Under the pieces are notes generated by a model. That model had not been told where the DNA came from. It searched no databases and saw nothing but the letters and a program-made list of their open reading frames with translations. Shown one piece after another: positions 8,756-17,306 of a stretch of DNA of 57,138 bases. This stretch comes from a gamma proteobacterium symbiont of Ctena orbiculata (lineage in GTDB: Bacteria; Pseudomonadota; Gammaproteobacteria; Chromatiales; Chromatiaceae). The DNA lies in NCBI GenBank assembly GCA_003094555.1, contig NATW01000108.1, forward strand, positions 1-57,138, read 5' to 3'. A program made the position numbers and the translations under genes. The first letter of the stretch is position 1; each line of letters opens with the position of its first letter.

Positions 8756-8784
8756 CGCCGCCCCACAAGGGCGGCGTTTTTTTT
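8756..8784 (+). terminator. Rho-independent terminator after dsrE2
   Basis: A perfect 8-bp GC stem, CGCCGCCC (8756-8763) and GGGCGGCG (8769-8776), has a 5-nt loop and is followed directly by eight T. It lies 24 nt after the dsrE2 stop. Confidence 0.93.
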
Positions 8785-8844
8785 GGGAGATAAAAAAAAC
8801 AGTCGGGTGGAAAAAACAGGTTGACAAACCGCTAATGATTTATT

Positions 8845-9026
8845 TAGTCCGTAAATAAACGCAAATTTTGTTAGAACATGACTGTGTGTTGCAAATCGGA
8901 CACCTAATCAATGGTGTTACACAGGGTGCCATTGGGAGGTGAGGCACATTCCTGCAGTGTGACGTCATCTCACTCAAATACTGAAACACCATATTTGCGT
9001 TTATTAGCGTTCATTTGCGGACTATA
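8845..9026. repeat. Inverted repeat pair of AGTCCG...AACGCAAAT type
   Basis: TAGTCCGTAAATAAACGCAAAT at 8845-8866 (written here in two parts: TAGTCCGTAAAT and AAACGCAAAT) is answered in inverted orientation at 8991-9026. The right copy, on the minus strand, reads AGTCCGCAAATGAACGC and then TAATAAACGCAAAT, with one extra internal unit. The interior of about 124 nt has no convincing gene. The region 8785-9060 holds nothing else I can identify. The layout resembles a small non-autonomous palindromic element. Confidence 0.6.
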
Positions 9027-9060
9027 TTCTGATCTTGCTGCGATCTGTGGAAAGGGGCAA

Positions 9061-9087
9061 AAAAAAACCCCGAGTGGGTACTCGGGG
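9061..9087 (-). terminator. Terminator of the FadL-type gene
   Basis: The stem CCCCGAGT (9068-9075) and ACTCGGGG (9080-9087) has a 4-nt loop. On the minus strand the stem is followed by a run of T (A-run at 9059-9067 on the plus strand). It lies 28 nt past the stop of the minus-strand porin gene. Confidence 0.88.
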
Positions 9088-9114
9088 CTCGGTTGTTGAT
9101 TAAATAGCGTCTGT

Positions 9115-10416
9115 TTACATGAAGCGCTTCTTGACGCCGATGCCTAACAGGTGAACGCTCGACTCATAGTCGCCATTGACGGCGCTGGTGCCGTTGGTTT
9201 CACTCTCGTTGGGCGCTGCGTGAACGAATGAAGGATCGATATCCAAGCTTCTGTCATCAAACTTGACATACATGTAGCCGGCATCGATGGTCCAGCCGTT
9301 GCTCAGGGTGTGACCCACTCCCAGGCTGAAGAGCTGGCGGTCCGCATCAGGTATGCGTGGGCTGAAATACTGATCATCCTGAGGTGTTTCATCGAAGGTA
9401 TATCCGATGCGCAGCTGGGTTGCCTGGGTGAGGTCGTAGCTGATGCCTACCCGATAGGCGTTGGCGTCTTCCCAATTGTTGATACTAGTGACAATATTGG
9501 TACCCAATTGGTCCTGATCCACAACCAGTTTATCGAATGAACTCCAGCCTGTTCGAGTAACGTCGAACTCGATGGCAAGCTTATTCATCGGTTGATGTCT
9601 TACCCCTACCTGCAGACGCCAGGGTAGTCTCAGTTCGGCATCGACCCTGTTGGAAAGGAAGGAGGGCAGTGCGCCTGCGGGCAGGTCGACTCTTCCCTCG
9701 ACCGGAATATTCGCCTCAGAGTGGTAGCTGCCCCCAAAACTCCATGCCCCTTGGTCGACCATGAAGCCCAGATTGAAGCCCACACCACGACCATCACCCT
9801 CGAGATCGGCGCTCGGATTGGAACCAGGCATGCCCGCATTGATGTCGCCGTTGAATATGACTTCGCGCATCCAGTAGTAGTCGACACCACCCGAAACACT
9901 GGCTTTCTCATTTATTCTATAGGCAACACTTGGAGAAAACGCGACTATCTCCAGTTTACTTTGAGTCGGGATGGTTGCCGCCGGTGGATACTGGCTGTCG
10001 TAGGTGCCAGCAGGCCATTCGGTCTCCAAGCCAAAAGGGGCATTCACGGATAGACCCAGTGACCAGGTTTCATTGAGCTGGGTAAAGGCAGTAAACGCTG
10101 GGATTGCCACAGGGTCGTTTGCCTCGCTGTCCACTGTGCCGGAACCTGTATTGACACTTAGGTCGGGCTCCACCAACAACAGGCCAAGTTCGATAGCCAT
10201 GCCTTCATGAAATGCCATGGCGGCAGGATTGTAGGCTATGGCTGACAGGGAATCGGGATTTGCAACCAGAGCATTGGAGAGGGCAAGGCCGGTGATGTTC
10301 AATTCGGGGACTGCAAAGCCCGACGCCTGGACTGTCTGACTAAGGGGCAACATGGCAGCGCCGCAAGCCAGCGCCAGTAGAGTGTGTTGATAGGTCTTGT
10401 TGACGTGTGTCCGCAT
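9115..10416 (-). CDS. FadL/TodX-family outer membrane transport protein
   Basis: Outer membrane beta-barrel of 433 residues for uptake of hydrophobic compounds such as long-chain fatty acids or aromatics. A signal peptide ends near AQTVQAS-like residues 27-32 (SQTVQASGF). The mature N-terminus carries the family's NPA motif (IAYNPAAMAFHEG). The rest is alternating polar and hydrophobic strand sequence with repeated WS and GVGHTLSNGW-type turns. The chain ends in RFM rather than a plain terminal Phe. GGAGG 4 nt before the ATG makes the start clear. The gene is divergent from a LysR regulator with about 320 nt between them, so regulation by that protein is plausible. The substrate is unknown. 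Confidence 0.92.
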   Translation of the reverse strand: MRTHVNKTYQHTLLALACGAAMLPLSQTVQASGFAVPELNITGLALSNALVANPDSLSAIAYNPAAMAFHEGMAIELGLLLVEPDLSVNTGSGTVDSEANDPVAIPAFTAFTQLNETWSLGLSVNAPFGLETEWPAGTYDSQYPPAATIPTQSKLEIVAFSPSVAYRINEKASVSGGVDYYWMREVIFNGDINAGMPGSNPSADLEGDGRGVGFNLGFMVDQGAWSFGGSYHSEANIPVEGRVDLPAGALPSFLSNRVDAELRLPWRLQVGVRHQPMNKLAIEFDVTRTGWSSFDKLVVDQDQLGTNIVTSINNWEDANAYRVGISYDLTQATQLRIGYTFDETPQDDQYFSPRIPDADRQLFSLGVGHTLSNGWTIDAGYMYVKFDDRSLDIDPSFVHAAPNESETNGTSAVNGDYESSVHLLGIGVKKRFM

Positions 10417-10735
10417 ATTTCCTCCGCCGTGGTTCTCGTTTATTCTGAGCCTGTCCCAATACGCCTAATATAATATCCAGGACCAGGCTCTATTCATTAT
10501 CATATTGAACCCCCATTGAAGTCACAATGGGTCCATCCTAGTGAGGCTAGAGGATTTTTAAACGAATTACCATGATTTATAGCGATGATTTTCATCACAG
10601 GCGCCTTTCCAGGCCTGCTGCATCCTATGTCGCCTCGACTACCAGTTTGCGTTAACAACTCCCATAGCATCATGAGTTATGGTATAAATTGAGTTTATCT
10701 AGAACAAAGACTGGTTGATTGGACCTATAAATACA
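10417..10735. promoter_or_regulatory. Divergent fadL-lysR control region with dyads
   Basis: A spacer of about 320 nt without a gene. Three dyads are visible: CCCATTG/CAATGGG at 10512-10531 (6-nt gap), GATGA-TTT-TCATC at 10584-10596, and AACTC-N12-GAGTT at 10659-10680. The last lies 56-77 nt before the LysR start and has the size of a LysR-type binding dyad. Assignment as operators is inference. Confidence 0.4.
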
Positions 10736-11644
10736 ATGGCGGATCGAAGATTACAAGTTTTTCATACGGTTGCGCGACTCTTAAGCTTCACCAAGGCGGC
10801 TGAAACATTGCACATGACACAACCGGCAGTGACCTTTCAGGTGCGTCAATTGGAGGAGTATTTTAATACCCGTCTGTTTGACCGTACCCACAACCGCATC
10901 AGTCTGACCGAGGCAGGTGATCGGGTTTATGAGTATGCCGATCGGATTTTCGATCTCTATGCGGACATGGAAAACTCTGTACGTGAGATGACGGGTGAGA
11001 TCCGGGGTGCGCTGACGATTGGGGCCAGTACAACAATCGCCGAATATATGCTGCCTGCCTTGTTGGGTGACTTTGGTGCTCGCTACCCGGAGGTCACCAT
11101 CCATTTGCGGGTCTCCAATTCGGAAGGCATAGTTTCAATGGTCGAGAACAATACCATCGATCTGGGTGTTGTCGAGGCGCCGGTTGGAAATAAGAATCTT
11201 GTGGTGGAGATGTGTCGCGAGGATCATTTGGTTGCGATCGTGCCACCTAATCACGACCTGGCCAACCTGGAATCGGTAGAGATCAGGCGCCTTCTCGAGT
11301 ACCCCTTTATCTGCCGCGAAGAGGGATCTGGAACTCGCGAAGTGATCAACGAGTATCTGGACAACAACTCTTGCGACGCTGCATTGAATATCTCCATGGA
11401 ACTTGGCAGCCCTGAAGCGGTGAAGGGGGCAGTCGAGGCGGGGATGGGTGTCTCTGTGGTCTCTCGCGCCACTATCCAGAAAGAACTGAAGCTGGATACC
11501 TTGCGTGCGATCAATCTGGTGCCGAAGCTGGAACGCCCCTTCTCATTTGTCCATCAAAAGCAGAAATTCCGACTGCGTGCCATGGAGGAGTTGCTCGACT
11601 TTGCCAGGGGTTATTGTGAAGATCACCCAGAGGAGAATCTGTAG
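10736..11644 (+). CDS. LysR-family transcriptional regulator
   Basis: LysR regulator of 302 residues. The winged helix-turn-helix is at residues 3-62 (FTKAAETLHMTQPAVTFQV in the recognition region), followed by the linker helix and a periplasmic-binding-protein-like effector domain (GALTIGASTTIAEYMLP onward). ATG 10736 is chosen over TTG 10715 because MADRRLQVF places the HTH at the standard position. It resembles the CysL/CbbR-like branch of LysR proteins, but the sequence does not allow a firmer subgroup. The divergent FadL-type gene is the obvious candidate target, together with its own promoter. Confidence 0.92.
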   Translation: MADRRLQVFHTVARLLSFTKAAETLHMTQPAVTFQVRQLEEYFNTRLFDRTHNRISLTEAGDRVYEYADRIFDLYADMENSVREMTGEIRGALTIGASTTIAEYMLPALLGDFGARYPEVTIHLRVSNSEGIVSMVENNTIDLGVVEAPVGNKNLVVEMCREDHLVAIVPPNHDLANLESVEIRRLLEYPFICREEGSGTREVINEYLDNNSCDAALNISMELGSPEAVKGAVEAGMGVSVVSRATIQKELKLDTLRAINLVPKLERPFSFVHQKQKFRLRAMEELLDFARGYCEDHPEENL

Positions 11645-11703
11645 TAGCCCTGTTATCTTGACAGTTTGCTCTTCCCAGTGAAGATGCGGATGGCGGAGTC
11701 ATT

Positions 11704-12087
11704 GTGCAATTTGTTCCAAAACAACAGAAACTGGCAGCTGATCAGCAGCAGTTACTGAATCTCTTCGATCGGCTGGACCCGCAACAGCGACAGACGCTGC
11801 TCTCTTTTGCCGCTTTTTTGGCGAGCCGAGCGGGTCTGGAAAGTGCCCCCGAAGTCGAGAAGACTCATGAGCCAAAGCAGATCGAACGGCCTCAGGAGGA
11901 GTCTGTTGTGAAGGCGATCAAGCGTCTGTCTGAGAGTTATTTTATGCTCGAAAGAGAGTTGCTGCTTGATGAAACTTCGTCACTGATGATGGCCCACATG
12001 TTACAGGGACGAGAGGCCAAACTGGTCATTGATGAGTTGGAGGTCCTGTTTGCCCGGCACTACCAAAACTATCTGGATGATCGCTAG
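11704..12087 (+). CDS. Conserved-looking small cytoplasmic protein of unknown function
   Basis: I do not recognise this 127-residue protein. It is predicted to be helical, with a Gln-rich N-terminal third (KQQKLAADQQQLLNLFDRL), a Pro/Glu-rich linker and a charged helical C-terminal half (ESYFMLERELLLDETSSLMMAHMLQGREA). There is no signal peptide or membrane segment. The start is GTG 11704. It sits 59 nt after the LysR gene and 20 nt before the PerM permease, so it is probably co-expressed with the permease. Codon use matches the neighbours, which supports it as a real gene. Confidence 0.75.
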   Translation: MQFVPKQQKLAADQQQLLNLFDRLDPQQRQTLLSFAAFLASRAGLESAPEVEKTHEPKQIERPQEESVVKAIKRLSESYFMLERELLLDETSSLMMAHMLQGREAKLVIDELEVLFARHYQNYLDDR

Positions 12088-12107
12088 GCCCCCCAATAGG
12101 TAGCCCT

Positions 12108-13178
12108 ATGCAGGTTGTAACAAACTGGTTCAAACGTTACTTTTCCGATCCACAAATCGTCTTCCTGACGCTTTTTCTGCTGCTTTTTTTTGGGATTGTC
12201 ATCACCATGGGGGATATGCTCGCCCCGGTGCTGGCGAGCATCGTTATTGCCTATCTATTGGAAGGTGTTATTTCCCAACTGGAGAGACGCTCATGGCCGA
12301 GATTCCCATCGGTACTGATAGTCTTTGTCCTGTTCCTGTTATTTGTCACCCTGGTGCTGTTTGGGCTGTTGCCGCTGTTATCCAACCAGGTCACAGATTT
12401 TCTACAACAGTTGCCGATCATGATATCCATGGGACAGCAGGCGTTGATGCAACTGCCCGAACGCTATCCGGACCTGATTCCACAGGAGCAGGTCGACCAA
12501 CTGATCCAACAGATCCGCAACGAGATAGCCTCATTCGCACAACAGGCTGTGACCTGGTCCCTCGCCTCAGTCGTTGGTGTGATCACCTTGATTGTGTATC
12601 TGATTCTGATGCCGCTGCTGGTGTTCTTCTTCTTGAAGGACAAGCAGTTGATCGTCGGTTGGTTTGTCAGGTATCTCCCCAGACATCGACGCTTTGCCGG
12701 TACGGTCTGGAAGGATGTGGACAAGCAGATTGCCAACTATGTCAGAGGCAAGTTTTGGGAGATTGTCATTATATGGGTGGTCAGTTTTATCACCTTCAAA
12801 TTGCTTGGATTGAACTATGCTCTGCTGCTTTCGATGATGGTGGGGCTGTCGGTTATCATTCCCTATATCGGGGCGGCTGTGGTTACCATCCCCGTGCTCT
12901 TCATCGCCTGGTTTCAATGGGGGTGGGGTAGTGACTTCGCATGGCTGGCCGTAGCCTATTTCATCATCCAGGCATTGGATGGCAACGTGCTGGTACCACT
13001 GCTGTTTTCCGAGGTGGTCAACCTGCACCCGGTTGCTATCATCGTGGCCATTCTGGTATTTGGCGGTTTCTGGGGCTTTTGGGGTGTCTTCTTCGCAATC
13101 CCCCTGGCCACGTTGGTACAGGCGGTGCTGGTGGCTTGGCCGAAGCGGATCGAGGATGTGGGTGTTGAAGAGGGTTAG
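12108..13178 (+). CDS. AI-2E/PerM-family membrane transporter
   Basis: Integral membrane protein of 356 residues, the usual length of the PerM/AI-2E (YdiK, TqsA) family. It shows paired N-terminal helices (about 18-55), a helix at 64-90, an amphipathic soluble stretch with GQQALMQLPERYPDLIPQE, and four or five C-terminal helices. The family hallmark PLLVFFFLKDKQ occurs near 165, and the C-terminal VGFWGFWGVFFAIPLA-like block near 320-335 is also typical. Members export small signal molecules or ions, and specificity cannot be inferred. The gene is followed by an inverted repeat and by a convergent DUF2892 gene. Confidence 0.92.
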   Translation: MQVVTNWFKRYFSDPQIVFLTLFLLLFFGIVITMGDMLAPVLASIVIAYLLEGVISQLERRSWPRFPSVLIVFVLFLLFVTLVLFGLLPLLSNQVTDFLQQLPIMISMGQQALMQLPERYPDLIPQEQVDQLIQQIRNEIASFAQQAVTWSLASVVGVITLIVYLILMPLLVFFFLKDKQLIVGWFVRYLPRHRRFAGTVWKDVDKQIANYVRGKFWEIVIIWVVSFITFKLLGLNYALLLSMMVGLSVIIPYIGAAVVTIPVLFIAWFQWGWGSDFAWLAVAYFIIQALDGNVLVPLLFSEVVNLHPVAIIVAILVFGGFWGFWGVFFAIPLATLVQAVLVAWPKRIEDVGVEEG

Positions 13179-13223
13179 CGCGCCGTCAACCTGGTGTTGA
13201 GGCTACAAGATTGACGGAGCGCT
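13177..13223. terminator. Long inverted repeat between convergent genes
   Basis: AGCGCGCCGTCAA (13177-13189) pairs with TTGACGGAGCGCT (13211-13223) at 12 of 13 positions, with a 21-nt loop. It begins at the perM stop codon and lies 14 nt before the end of the convergent DUF2892 gene. There is no T-run, so it may be a structural or Rho-linked 3' end rather than a classic terminator. Confidence 0.5.
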
Positions 13224-13237
13224 GGATTGCGCTTGTA

Positions 13238-13432
13238 TCAGGCACTCTTGTTGGTGTTGATACCAAACACTGTCCACAGGGGGCAAAAAGAGACAAGACC
13301 GGTGACAAGGGGGACGGCACCGATGGCACCCCACCAGTTGATCGGGTCACTCAAAAGAAATCCCCAGGCAAGAATCGCCAGGCCTGCGATAATCCGGATT
13401 ATACGTTCGATACTACCGACATTTTTTGTCAT
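13238..13432 (-). CDS. DUF2892 (YgaP-type) small membrane protein
   Basis: Protein of 64 residues with two hydrophobic helices (IIRIIAGLAILAWGFLL and WGAIGAVPLVTGLVSF) and the family C-terminus CPLWTVFGI. This matches the membrane part of YgaP, in which it is joined to a rhodanese; here it stands alone. AGGAG 7 nt before ATG 13432 fixes the start and excludes a longer reading upstream. It lies downstream of the Crp/Fnr gene on the same strand. A strong palindrome sits 110-130 nt before the start. A role linked to sulfur or redox stress is plausible but unproven. Confidence 0.87.
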   Translation of the reverse strand: MTKNVGSIERIIRIIAGLAILAWGFLLSDPINWWGAIGAVPLVTGLVSFCPLWTVFGINTNKSA

Positions 13433-13544
13433 GATCCGCTCCTTAATTGAAAAGTGATAATAGAGATACGCCTGTCTTGGCTGGATGTTCTCTAGGCATC
13501 CCGGCGCCATTGAGGAACGAGCATACTTGGCGGTAACTGAATAG

Positions 13545-13563
13545 TATGTGACTAAGTCACATA
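13545..13563. promoter_or_regulatory. Perfect palindrome, probable Crp/Fnr-family operator
   Basis: TATGTGAC-TAA-GTCACATA: two 8-nt arms with a 3-nt centre and no mismatch. The half-sites contain TGTGA, the Crp-type half-site, with a spacing one base shorter than the Crp consensus. It lies between the stop of the Crp/Fnr gene and the DUF2892 start. The regulator's recognition helix (TSREVVSRIL) keeps the Arg-Glu-x3-Arg contacts that read TGTGA in Crp, so protein and site agree. Confidence 0.65.
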
Positions 13564-13583
13564 GCTGGATGCAACTTGTGTCG

Positions 13584-14264
13584 TCACTCGCTGCTTTTAC
13601 TGTTTAGAGCATGTCGATCCTCCAGGGTTATTGCGCCACGGGTGATGGAAATAAAACCCTGTTGCTCAAAGTCCTTTAATATTCGACTGACCACTTCACG
13701 GGAAGTGCCCAGATCTGAAGCGATCGATTGATGCGTGACCTGTATGCGGTCGCTGTCATCAGTGGTATGTTGCAGCAAATACCCGGCAAGCCTGCGATCG
13801 ACCCGTCGGAATGCAACCTCCTCGACGACACTGATCACATCGCTGAGGCGGTCACTGATGAGCCTGAAAAGGTAGTCTCTCCATGCCGGCTCATGATTTG
13901 ACCAGCGCACAACATCGGCAGTGGATACCATCAGTGCCTGTATCGGTTGTTCGCTGACGGCAAACGCGGGGAAGGGTTTTTGGCTCATGATACAGGACGC
14001 TGTAAGGATGCAACTCTCACCCGGGCCTATCCGGTAGAGCGTGATTTCCCGTCCATTCTCACCAATTTTATAGACCCTGGCGCTACCTTCGATCACCAGT
14101 GCCAGGTGGCTGCACTGCATACCTTGCTGGCATATCGGTTGATCTGCTGCCAAATGGATGATTTTGGTGGCGTTAAAGAACTGCTGGACGAAATCGGCTT
14201 CGGCACAGCGTAAGAAGTGAAACTGTTTGGTTAGTTCTGCAATGGTTGTTGGGTCGGTTATCAC
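13584..14264 (-). CDS. Crp/Fnr-family transcriptional regulator
   Basis: Regulator of 226 residues with an N-terminal cyclic-nucleotide-binding-like beta-roll (HLAADQPICQQG, ALVIEGSARVYKI), a long dimer helix and a C-terminal winged helix (HQSIASDLGTSREVVSRILKDF). Cysteines occur at 20, 45, 51, 85 and 91, but the FNR [4Fe-4S] pattern is absent. The DNA-reading residues are Crp-like (R-E-x3-R). The start is GTG 14264 with a weak ribosome site. A DUF2892 gene and a TGTGA palindrome follow on the same strand, a pairing that suggests direct control of the small membrane protein. The signal it senses is unknown. Confidence 0.9.
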   Translation of the reverse strand: MITDPTTIAELTKQFHFLRCAEADFVQQFFNATKIIHLAADQPICQQGMQCSHLALVIEGSARVYKIGENGREITLYRIGPGESCILTASCIMSQKPFPAFAVSEQPIQALMVSTADVVRWSNHEPAWRDYLFRLISDRLSDVISVVEEVAFRRVDRRLAGYLLQHTTDDSDRIQVTHQSIASDLGTSREVVSRILKDFEQQGFISITRGAITLEDRHALNSKSSE

Positions 14265-14456
14265 GGCGAATATAGGTCAGGTCGCTGAGCGAGCTCCCGC
14301 TAATACGGTCATAGAAGTGACTCGACTCTACTATAATCGGTGCCGCAACAGAAACAACCGGGGAAAAATAAATACCGGACTTTGCTACACTTGACCAGGG
14401 TTAATATGCTAATTTATATACAAATGGTGGGGGTTTAACAACCCGGGCAATCGGGC

Positions 14457-17306
14457 ATGACAGATCCAAACGAAGAAGCGATTAAGATAAAAAAAGAGCG
14501 GGTGCGGTTGTTATATGCAAACGGCACCACGCTTATTGTTGCCAATCTTATAGCCGGACTGATCTTTTTATATCTTAATAAGGCGTGGGAAAACCAGCTG
14601 GGAGTGATCTGGGCTGGATTGCTGGCTACGGTACTGATAGCACAAACCGTGTTGACTATCATTGTCCGGCGAAGCTCTCTTGAACGAATCCAGATGTGGC
14701 GGTATGCGCTACTGCCAGGCATATTCATGCTCGGCCTGTTGTGGGCCGCCGCACTCATCCATTTGTTGACCTACCCCATGGATACCGACTACCTGGTCAT
14801 AGACCTGGTGCTGATAGGGACGATTTTTCTTCTCACTGCGTTGCTCCTAACTATCGATACCTTCTTTAGCGTCATTTTCGTCTTGACCGCAACCGCGCTG
14901 GTGGTTCTGAGTATTTCCGGGAATGAGGATCTTATCTCCAATGAGTTTCTGATTGGCATGATTGCCTATGCCTTGGCGTTGTTGATTCTGTCGGCCTGGA
15001 TGATGGTCTACCAACAGGGTTTCCTGTTGCTTGCCGCAAACCGGGTATTGCTGCATGAACGGATGGTCGCGTCCGAGACCGAGTTGAGTGAAATGCGAAG
15101 TCGTCTGGTTGTCGAGAATGATCAGCGGCAATCGGTAGAGCAGGAGCTCTTTTTGGCTAAAGAGGCGGCCGAGAGTGCGAATCTGGCGAAGTCAGAGTTT
15201 TTGGCCACCATGAGCCACGAAATCAGGACACCGCTGAACGGTATCCTGCCGATTCTTGATATGCTTTTGGAGACAAGACTGGACACTGAGCAGAAGCAGT
15301 TTGTCGCCACTGCGCTCAACTCTTCCCAGGTATTGCTCAGTATCATCAACGATATTCTCGATTTCTCCAAGATAGAGGCGGGCAAGCTGGATCTGGAGTT
15401 TATCGATGTCACATTGAATGAGGTTGTCAGTCAGGTGACCTCGTTGATGAAAAATGCCGCTGATCGCCGTAGTTTGAAACTGAGCCATAATATTGCCAGG
15501 GATGTCCCGAGGGTGGTACGCGGAGACCCCATCCGCTTGCGTCAGATTCTCACCAACCTGGTCAGTAATGCAGTCAAATTTACCGAGCGAGGCGAGGTCA
15601 TAGTGGAGGTTGCCACCCGCCAGTCGACGCGCACAGAGGTGGAATTGCTGTTTGCCGTCAGGGATACCGGCATTGGCATGTCGGATGAACAGGTAGCGCG
15701 ACTTTTCGAACCCTTTTCTCAGGCCGACGCATCAACCACACGCAAGCATGGCGGCACTGGATTGGGTCTGGTTATTTGTAAGCGTTTGACCGAACTCATG
15801 GGTGGCCGGATTGGGGTCAAGTCGCAAATAGGAAAGGGATCCTATTTCTGGTTTGTTCTGCCGATGAGAAAATCACTCCAGGAGATTCCATCCAGCCGGC
15901 GGAATCTGCATGACATCCGCACCCTGTTGCTGGCAGCGAAGACTAATCAGGAAACCGCGGTACTTGCCAACTCGTTGAAGGAATTGGGGATGCTACTGGA
16001 GCAGACCGATGATCAGTACGATGCACTCTCCAAGCTGAAAACATCAGCCAATCTCGGTGCCAGCTGGCGCTATGAGTTGATTGTGATAGATGCTGGATTT
16101 TCCAGTATCAATCTGCTTCAGGTTGTCAGTTCCGCGCGTGAGATAGCGCACATGAGAGATGTCAATGTGCTCGCAATCAACGTGCCGGAGGAGAGTATCG
16201 AAACCCTAGAGGGACTGGAAATCGAGTGCATAAGTGGCGGTGGTATGAGCAAGGAGGTGAAACAGCGGCTATATAGAATATTTGACGTGGAGCAGATCTC
16301 TGCAGCATCAACCACACCCGAAGAGATCCCGATTCCCAGGTTGCCTGACGATCACTTGAATTGGCTCGACAAACAGGGTAAATCGGTGAGTCAGTCAACT
16401 GGGAGTGAAAGGGCAGAGGATCGAGAGGCGACAATCCAGCACACTCGACTGGCCGGTCGGGTGCTGGTGGTAGAGGACAATCCGGTCAACCAGGCGGTAG
16501 TGAAGAAAATGCTGGAGAAGGCAGGGCTTTCGCCGATAACGGCAAATGATGGTGTGGAAGCGATGGATGCCATGCATCAGGAGCAGTTCGATGTGGTGTT
16601 GATGGATTGTCAGATGCCACGCATGGACGGTTATGAGGCGACTGAGGCGATCAGGGACAGAGAGATAACCCAAGGACTGATGCGTACCCCAGTGATCGCC
16701 ATGACTGCGAATGCCATGGCTGGGGACCGGGAAAGGTGTTTGGCGGTGGGCATGGATGACTATCTTTCCAAGCCAGTGAAACCGGCTCAGCTTGAGAATA
16801 TGTTGCGTCAGTGGCTGCCCATGGAGGAGATGATCAGCCAGGGTGAAGAGAGTTTGGTGATGGAACAGGTCAGCGGTGGTGATGATGTCTTGGTTGCTTC
16901 AGTCGATGCATCGAGTGAAGATTTACAGAGTACAGGAGAGAGTGGTATGCCAGCTAGTGGCATGATAGATCGCAGTGTTTTGGAAGAGCTGTATGAGATT
17001 ATGGAAGATGAATTTGTTTCTGTACTCGAGAGCTACCTGAAGAGTGCTCCTGGACTCATGCACGGCATCCGCGACGCGGTCAAGGATCGTGACATGGACG
17101 CCCTGGTGAAATCAGCCCACCCACTCAAGTCTAGCAGCGCCAATGTTGGTGCTATGGAACTATCCATACTAGCCCGGGAACTGGAGTTCAAGGGGCGTCA
17201 AAATGATACCTCCGGTCTGGTGGATAACTACAATCAAGCAGCAGATGTGTATCGTCGAACCGTTGCAGAACTGAAAACCATCGTCGATCGAGGCAGCATC
17301 CACTAG
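14457..17306 (+). CDS. Hybrid sensor histidine kinase with receiver and HPt domains
   Basis: Membrane-bound hybrid kinase of 949 residues, with a layout close to BarA/ArcB-type enzymes. Six hydrophobic helices fill residues 20-190 with no large periplasmic loop. A coiled coil then leads to HisKA with phospho-acceptor H254 (MSHEIRTPLNG), and HATPase_c follows with NAVKF, DTGIGM and GGTGLGL. Residues of about 480-610 form a degenerate receiver (TLLLAAKTNQE start, VIDAGF). The true receiver has D717 in LMDCQMPRMDGYE. The HPt domain has H888 in SAHPLKSSSANVGA. No cognate response regulator lies beside it. Its stop overlaps the convergent phoH gene by 4 nt. Confidence 0.95.
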   Translation: MTDPNEEAIKIKKERVRLLYANGTTLIVANLIAGLIFLYLNKAWENQLGVIWAGLLATVLIAQTVLTIIVRRSSLERIQMWRYALLPGIFMLGLLWAAALIHLLTYPMDTDYLVIDLVLIGTIFLLTALLLTIDTFFSVIFVLTATALVVLSISGNEDLISNEFLIGMIAYALALLILSAWMMVYQQGFLLLAANRVLLHERMVASETELSEMRSRLVVENDQRQSVEQELFLAKEAAESANLAKSEFLATMSHEIRTPLNGILPILDMLLETRLDTEQKQFVATALNSSQVLLSIINDILDFSKIEAGKLDLEFIDVTLNEVVSQVTSLMKNAADRRSLKLSHNIARDVPRVVRGDPIRLRQILTNLVSNAVKFTERGEVIVEVATRQSTRTEVELLFAVRDTGIGMSDEQVARLFEPFSQADASTTRKHGGTGLGLVICKRLTELMGGRIGVKSQIGKGSYFWFVLPMRKSLQEIPSSRRNLHDIRTLLLAAKTNQETAVLANSLKELGMLLEQTDDQYDALSKLKTSANLGASWRYELIVIDAGFSSINLLQVVSSAREIAHMRDVNVLAINVPEESIETLEGLEIECISGGGMSKEVKQRLYRIFDVEQISAASTTPEEIPIPRLPDDHLNWLDKQGKSVSQSTGSERAEDREATIQHTRLAGRVLVVEDNPVNQAVVKKMLEKAGLSPITANDGVEAMDAMHQEQFDVVLMDCQMPRMDGYEATEAIRDREITQGLMRTPVIAMTANAMAGDRERCLAVGMDDYLSKPVKPAQLENMLRQWLPMEEMISQGEESLVMEQVSGGDDVLVASVDASSEDLQSTGESGMPASGMIDRSVLEELYEIMEDEFVSVLESYLKSAPGLMHGIRDAVKDRDMDALVKSAHPLKSSSANVGAMELSILARELEFKGRQNDTSGLVDNYNQAADVYRRTVAELKTIVDRGSIH

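Noticed and set aside
8911-9099. 62-codon frame between dsrE2 and the FadL gene
   Set aside because: It runs through an inverted-repeat arm and into a terminator, and has no ribosome site.
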